Below, in pieces: positions 59,194-64,000 of a stretch of 64,000 nucleotides of DNA. This DNA comes from Agapetus fuscipes. Taxonomy: Eukaryota > Arthropoda > Insecta > Trichoptera > Glossosomatidae. Location of the stretch: the NCBI GenBank assembly GCA_951799405.1, contig OX637337.1, forward strand, positions 3,968,001 through 4,032,000. Reading direction: 5' to 3'. The notes beneath the pieces are model-generated. The model was not told the DNA's origin. It saw only the letters and a list, made by a program, of their open reading frames with translations, and did no database searches. The number at the start of each line of letters is the position of its first letter. Position 1 is the first letter of the stretch. The position numbers and the translations under genes are program-made.

Positions 59194-59858
59194 GCCGTGG
59201 TCTTCCTTTAATCGTTGCGTCCGTCAAATTAAAATCCAGCGTCTAGTAAGGAACGCTGCTCCACACTGGTCGCTCCGCAGTCCACTCCCTGTTATTAGGT
59301 TCGTCTCTTACGGCGTGATTGATGGCATTTTTTTTTTGTCCAGTACGAAAATCCCACATTATTATTGTGTGCAGTGTGGACCGAGACATTATGGCCGGTT
59401 TGGCTAGCTATTTCTAGATATTTCATTTCCTAAAATTAAGGATAATAATAAATAAAACTTTATTCCAGCCCGGTCACGCGGAGGGTGCAATACGTGACCA
59501 CTGACCAGCCATATAAAAAAAACATTGAATCGAAGGAAACATTTAAGAAAATAGAAACAGATAAAAATAGAAACAGAAAACAGATGACAGCGTGAAGATG
59601 AAGAATGTGTTGTTGCTGAAAAACCTATGCTAACGGTTTAACAAAAGCATCAAATGCCTATTGTGAGTTGCAGCATCTCAGTCACATTGGTGTATCCTTG
59701 TCAGCCTCAGCATTAATAAAAAAAAGAATTTAAAAAAACTTCTTCTTCTTCTCATTTATGAAGACCACCGATCTGTTTTTGCAAATGGTGTGAGCTACTT
59801 TTGGGAGGCTGCAAAGTCTAGTTATATTTTGAGCTCTTTGACAGAATTCAAGATAGAT
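59194..59858. other. No recognised feature
   Basis: Includes AATAAATAAAACTTTATTCC at about 59450, possibly a retroposon 3' end in the minus sense, and CTTCTTCTTCTTCTCATT at 59738. Nothing assigned. Confidence 0.4.
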
Positions 59859-59859
59859 A

Positions 59860-60112
59860 ACACATAGAGAGTAACTTCTTGCCACGTTATCCCTAAAGGG
59901 ATCTTTTACTTTTAAGGGGACCTATTTATTTTTACAGGAACTGGTATTCGTTTATTGTGAAGACTGAGTAAGCCTTGCCGGTATATTATTTTGTGTTTGA
60001 AATAAACGCCGAAACGAGAAATCATTTCTGACATCATCGGTGGGATTTGAACCCGAGGTGTGGTCATGGAATGCAAGCACTCTACCAACTAAGCTATCGA
60101 TTGGACTTGTTT
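59860..60112 (-). mobile_element. SINE-B, near full length
   Basis: On the minus strand: TCGATAGCTTAGTTGGTAGA, B-box GGGTTCAAATCCC, GAAATGATTTCTCGTTTCGG, CAAGGCTTACTCAGTCTTCA, CCTGTAAAAATAAATAGG, ATAACGTGGCAAGAAGTTAC. It defines the complete SINE-B consensus head plus proximal body. Confidence 0.85.
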
Positions 60113-60800
60113 TGAACTGTGAGTTCTGCTTACTGAACGAGTGGCATGGATTTTAATCCATAACTAAAAGCAGTCCTATTTTCTGTAAAAAAATAATAGT
60201 TACCACACACCAATGCTGATAAACTTTGAAGACAAACCACATCAAATTATCATTAGGTTTAGATTCTAAATAATTTGAATCAACATTTTTTTTTTTAACT
60301 TTTTATTTCGCCGAAGTGTCGGCACTAAACAAACCGAAGTCTTCTTCCAACATGACCTAACCGCACAAGACCTCTACTTCTGTATAGTTATAGTATAGTT
60401 CTAGTACATACATAGAACAGCACGTTTTTCTTAAGTTGCCTTATATACTTAGCGCAACTTCTCATATAATATAAGTGATACTTACGACATTATAAATTTG
60501 AGATAATCGCTCTCAAACCACACAGATTATTGTGGTCAAGCCACGGTCTGATCGTAGATCTGGGTAAAACACGATCTTTCCATGTGTTTCATGAAATAGC
60601 TAAATTTTTAGTTAAAGAAGACGTTAAAGCTGGATGTATACGTTAAACTTACCCGCAGACGTTCATCAATATTTCAATTAACATAAAAAGAAAACCAACC
60701 ATCCAGCGGAGAACAACACTGTCTCAGGATGCGATGCACGCATAAAGTAGAGATAAATGCAAGTTCTAGAAGTTTGAGGACTATGAAGGGAAGCGGCACA
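60113..60800. other. No recognised feature
   Basis: Spacer without repeat matches that I noticed; a TATAGTTATAGTATAGTTCT run at about 60387. Confidence 0.45.
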
Positions 60801-60810
60801 ATACAGAAAG

Positions 60811-61068
60811 TCATGGACTTATAGCTTGGTATGAGGCTGACCACCCATACTGTAAAAAATGGTTTATTTTTGCAATGTCACCCCTTTTTCAGGGAATGTC
60901 GGCAAGAGTTGCAGGGCTTATGTTCATTTGAGGTTTGGATTTTATTTGTAAGTACACATTCAGCATTTGTAAGCGCGAACTACACGTGTTTGTTGGTGGG
61001 CATACATCTGAGAGCTTTGAATGAATATATCCTTGCAACTTAGATTATAGATTATAGATAGATGGACA
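60811..61068 (+). mobile_element. TREP copy with variant tail
   Basis: CATGGACTTATAGCTTGGTA to TTGCAACTTAGATTATAGAT: the tail is (ATTATAG)n instead of (GATTA)n. Confidence 0.8.
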
Positions 61069-61258
61069 GGAGCGTGCATAGGGTACAGGCAAAAACATTT
61101 CAAAATAAATATTTTCTCCTATTCGTTTACAATAATTCAACTTAAATTGTCTGAAGTGAAAGCGATGGCTCCCATCGAACTTAAATTTTGAATTTTAAAT
61201 ATGAATATCAAGCTTAAATGGTTTTTTCCTATACATTGCCTACCTGTCCTGGAGGATT
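61069..61258. other. No recognised feature
   Basis: A+T-rich spacer. Confidence 0.4.
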
Positions 61259-61259
61259 A

Positions 61260-61557
61260 TAGTATTTGGATGATGTATTTGGTGAGCGCTATTTTTTGTG
61301 TGAATCACACCTCAAGAACCCTCTGCGAACTCAGTATTTGCTATAGAAAGCATCGATTCTCAAGCAAGACCCAATTGCTGTAAGGTTGGATGGTGCTTTA
61401 GTATCCGGTCATTGGTAAAGGTATATGAATAGTTCAACCAGCGAAGAGCATATTTTGAAAATATAAATGCTGTTTTTTTTTTGCTCCGCCGGGATTCGAG
61501 CCCACAACCTTCCATTTACGCGTCAAAAGTGTTAATCACTAGACTATGGACCGGTCA
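61260..61557 (-). mobile_element. SINE-A, full length, type 1 tail
   Basis: TGATGTATTTGGTGAGCGC at the tail, CACACCTCAAGAACCCTCTG, body, GGGATTCGAGCCCACAACC and TAATCACTAGACTATGGACC at the head. Confidence 0.85.
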
Positions 61558-61898
61558 TCGCATATTGTAACCATGGATACTTAACCAAATCTTTGTCAGA
61601 CACCATACCACCAGAGATATCTCAGTCTTTTGCTAAGCATCATCCATCCTTAACAAGTAGAAACGCATTAGCTAGACACTTTATGAAACAACCAGGCACA
61701 TCGCTATTCTACAATCAGCCTGCAACACGCATAGTGCCATAACTTACCGTTTGTATATTGCGAAATTTAATAACTGCGTCCAGTTACTCGTCCATTACTT
61801 AACTAGCGGACTGCGTGACTCTTTCGCCGCTTTATTTTGATGACTTAAATTTTCAGATGTGTCTTCACATTCGTTATACAACGCTAGCTCGGCATTTC
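61558..61898. other. No recognised feature
   Basis: More balanced composition than the flanks but no frame or repeat identified. Confidence 0.4.
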
Positions 61899-61899
61899 G

Positions 61900-62098
61900 A
61901 TGGGATCAATTGTAGAACGGCGCAGTGACAAAACGATACATGATATAACGACACATTTTAGAACGACACAATGACAGTACATCACATAACGAAACATCAC
62001 CATGACAGAGCATCACAGAGAAGTACATAACAATGACAAAAAATCACAAGACAGTTCATCAACTGACAAAACATCACATACCTAAAACAGAGCTCTGA
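61900..62098 (-). repeat. 15 bp minisatellite array, inverted
   Basis: CATCACATAACGAAACATCA, CCATGACAGAGCATCACAGA, CTGACAAAACATCACATACC: complement of the units at 14.2 and 51 kb. Confidence 0.75.
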
Positions 62099-62116
62099 CG
62101 CGTTAACCCTCGACCA

Positions 62117-62375
62117 TCTAATCTAATGTAATCTAAGTTGCAAATATATGTAACATTAAAGACTCACATTAAATGCATCTTCACAAGCAGACACGTATAA
62201 GTTCTCGCTTAAACATGCCGCATGTAGACCTACAATATTAAAACCCGAATCTTAAATGAACAAACACCTCGCAACTCTTGCCGACCTTCCCTGAAACAGG
62301 GGTGACATTGGTAAAGTGGACCATTTTCTACAGCATGGGTGGTCAGCCGCATACCAACCTATAAGTCAAGGAACC
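62117..62375 (-). mobile_element. TREP, full length
   Basis: TCTAATCTAATGTAATCTAA, then all consensus blocks to CATACCAACCTATAAGTCAA and GGAAC. Confidence 0.9.
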
Positions 62376-62466
62376 ATCCCAGCGACTTCTGAAGAATACT
62401 GCAGAAACAAACGGATACCAGTGAATCAGGTGATTCGGCTACAGTCACACATTCAGTTCTTGTCAG

Positions 62467-63110
62467 TGTTATGGCCGAGGGGGCCAAGTGGGCTGATCTT
62501 TCTAACGTATTTGGAATAGAATAACGTTGGTTCGATCCCCGCCTGGGTCATTTCACCATAGCTTTGACCGCGGTTCAACAGATGTTATTGGGTAGTTATT
62601 TATTAATAATTCATTAAAATAAACAATAATGAATGATTAATTGGTGATATTATAGGAGACCGGTCCGTAGTTCAGTGATAACACTTCGGACTCTGAATGG
62701 AAGGTTGTGGGTTCGAATCCCGGCGGAGCACAAAAAATAAACCATTTAGATTATCAACTTTGCTCTTCGCTGGGTTGAAAAATTCATAAACCTTTACCAA
62801 TGACCGGTCACCAAAGGTACATCCAGCCTAACAGCAACTGGGTCTTGCTTGAGAATTGGCGCTTTGTAGCGACGACGACCAACCTCGTAAAAAAGGTCGA
62901 TAGCTCAATTGGTAGAATGCTTGCATTCCATGCCAAGAGCAAGTGTTCGATCTCAAGGTTTGCTCCGAATCGCCACACATGCAACCCCCTTCGGGAATAT
63001 CTCAGGTAAGAAGTTACACTATATGTGTAGCTTAGTTGTAAATGTGAATACCTGTTTCTAGCAAGGCAGAATAGGTTGGTGAATTGCATTCCTCTTCACT
63101 TTTTTTTTGA
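62467..63110 (+). mobile_element. SINE-C interrupted by a dimeric SINE
   Basis: Head GTTATGGCCGAGGGGGCCAA, B-box GGTTCGATCCCC and body to GGTGATATTA (62652). The 3' end AATACCTGTTTCTAGCAAGG and TTCCTCTTCAC resumes at 63047. Confidence 0.85.
62657..63044 (+). mobile_element. Complete dimeric SINE (SINE-A head and body plus SINE-B)
   Basis: SINE-A head GACCGGTCCGTAGTTCAGTG with B-box GGGTTCGAATCCC, full body, AACCTCG (the CAAGCTCG landmark), GTAAAAAA, then SINE-B head GTCGATAGCTCAATTGGTAG, a shortened body, and ACACTATATGTGTAGCTTAG. Both edges fall cleanly inside SINE-C, so the dimer moved as one unit. Confidence 0.9.
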
Positions 63111-63580
63111 AAAAAAAAGATAAAATAAATACTGCAGATACATACAGATGCCAGTGAATCAGATGGTTTGGATACAGTCACACATTCAGTTCTTAACCCT
63201 CGCATACCCGTACGGAACAAAACACATTCAGAGATGATAATTACTGAGCGTGCGTGTTTACTGGTTATATATTACGCTAGCAATCGCATTATTATTGGGT
63301 TCCTCGACTGGGGGGACTTTTTGTAAAGATCACTCTTAATTAAAACGCAATTATCCGCCTGCCTTGTGATCCTACAACTTAAGTGTATCAATGTGATATG
63401 AATCCCTCCTCGCCTTTGGTTTGAAAGTTGAAATGGCGGATAGCGCAGCGGGCCACTAGACATAAAATATACTATGTTCAGAATGGAATACGAAAACGTC
63501 TTGTAAAAAAACATCACTTTCATCTGTACCCGTAGTACGAGTTTTTCACAATACTCCAAGTATTGAGGTTCATCAAGGTT
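63111..63580. other. Spacer with a repeated 65 bp word block
   Basis: 63125-63195 (TACTGCAGATACATACAGAT; CACACATTCAGTTCTT) repeats 62394-62460 in direct orientation on the other side of SINE-C. The remaining bases are unassigned. Confidence 0.45.
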
Positions 63581-63582
63581 CA

Positions 63583-63637
63583 TTTCTATAATCTATAATC
63601 TAAGTTGCAAAGATATATTAACATTTAAAGCTCATAT
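63583..63637 (-). mobile_element. TREP 3' end cut by LTR1
   Basis: TATAATCTATAATCTAAGTT, GCAAAGATATATTAAC, AAAGCTCATAT, after which LTR1 begins. The rest of TREP would lie beyond the window. Confidence 0.8.
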
Positions 63638-64000
63638 TGTTATGTAAATAGTAGATTAATATAGGTGTACATCGTAGGTAGTGATAGTTATAGGCTTAAG
63701 AAATCTAGAAATTAAATGATCCTTTTGTACTCTTGAAGTTGGTAGAATGTTCGTGAGCTTACTGGCAAAATTACCTCCTAAAGAATTCTGTCACTACAGT
63801 ATATAAGGAGCAAAATTGAGTGCACTAAGACAGTGAGACAGTTGCCTTTGATTGAAGAGTGTAAGCGATACTGAACTGTGAAAATAAATTTGAGTTACTG
63901 AAAGTGTTAAAAATAAATAAAAAAATTGTAAAAAAAAATTAAGTTAAAATAGAGATCCCAAAAGAAGACCTGTATGTTTTAATTAAGAGACTTTCCGAAC
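63638..64000 (+). mobile_element. LTR1, truncated by the window edge
   Basis: Starts TGTTATGTAAATAGTAG after ATAT (63634-63637) and follows the 7.2 kb LTR: GATTAATATAGGTGTACATC, GTATATAAGGAGC, TGAGTGCACTAAGACAGTGA, AAGAAGACCTG, GAGACTTTCCGAAC at the edge. Whether it is solo or the left LTR of a full element cannot be seen. Confidence 0.85.

Noticed and set aside
62657..62730. tRNA gene
   Set aside because: The many tRNA-like heads (SINE-A, -B, -C) keep A- and B-box words but do not form a clean cloverleaf and are always followed by the same SINE bodies.

Overview
This window is eukaryotic, non-coding and packed with mobile elements. It is A+T rich, has no operon structure, and contains no open reading frame longer than about 230 codons. 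Every reading frame I can recognise belongs to a decayed retrotransposon or DNA transposon. Recurrent TAGGTACCTA-like motifs, a Helitron-type terminus and the mix of non-LTR elements suggest an arthropod, most likely an insect and possibly a moth or butterfly. The species cannot be named from the sequence alone. I found no host protein-coding gene, no functional tRNA or rRNA gene and no CRISPR array.

Repeat names used below are mine. SINE-A has a tRNA-like head and a long unrelated body. SINE-B has a second tRNA-like head. SINE-C has a Ser/Leu-like tRNA head. TREP is an about 250 bp retroposon that ends in (GATTA)n. LINE-G is a non-LTR element that ends in (GTTACA)n. Families C, E, F, G and I are unclassified dispersed repeats. 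LTR1, LTR2 and LTR3 are solo LTR families.

Layout. 1-3500: a tandem array of TREP units of about 264 bp, ending in a Helitron-like CTAG terminus. 3.6-8.4 kb: SINE fragments, a 949 bp solo LTR, a 5S rRNA/tRNA chimeric SINE, a 374 bp solo LTR, and a perfect 127 bp palindrome inside a SINE-B. 8.4-20 kb: SINE-A, SINE-B and TREP copies, several with younger elements inside them (a LINE 3' end, a Tc1-like remnant, a foldback). 20-28 kb: more of the same, with LINE pseudogenes at 21.8-22.4 and 23.0-23.3 kb. 28-37 kb: a TAA-flanked MITE, solo LTRs, a LINE with a poly(A) tail at 32.9-33.6 kb, and other LINE remnants. 38.0-39.4 kb: a satellite of 92 bp repeats built from 15 bp monomers. 39.4-46 kb: duplicated SINE-A blocks and two LINE pseudogenes. 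46-64 kb: TREP and SINE copies, an R1-like LINE 3' end, minisatellites, MITEs with long terminal repeats, and a final LTR that runs off the window.

The most informative result is how the elements fit together. One SINE-A body is joined, at the same point, to at least three different 3' modules. Two of these modules match the 3' ends of two LINE lineages present in this same window; the third is a complete second SINE. TREP follows LINE-G in the same orientation at five loci, so it may be that LINE's 3' module. Target-site duplications recovered by eye date many nested insertions relative to one another.
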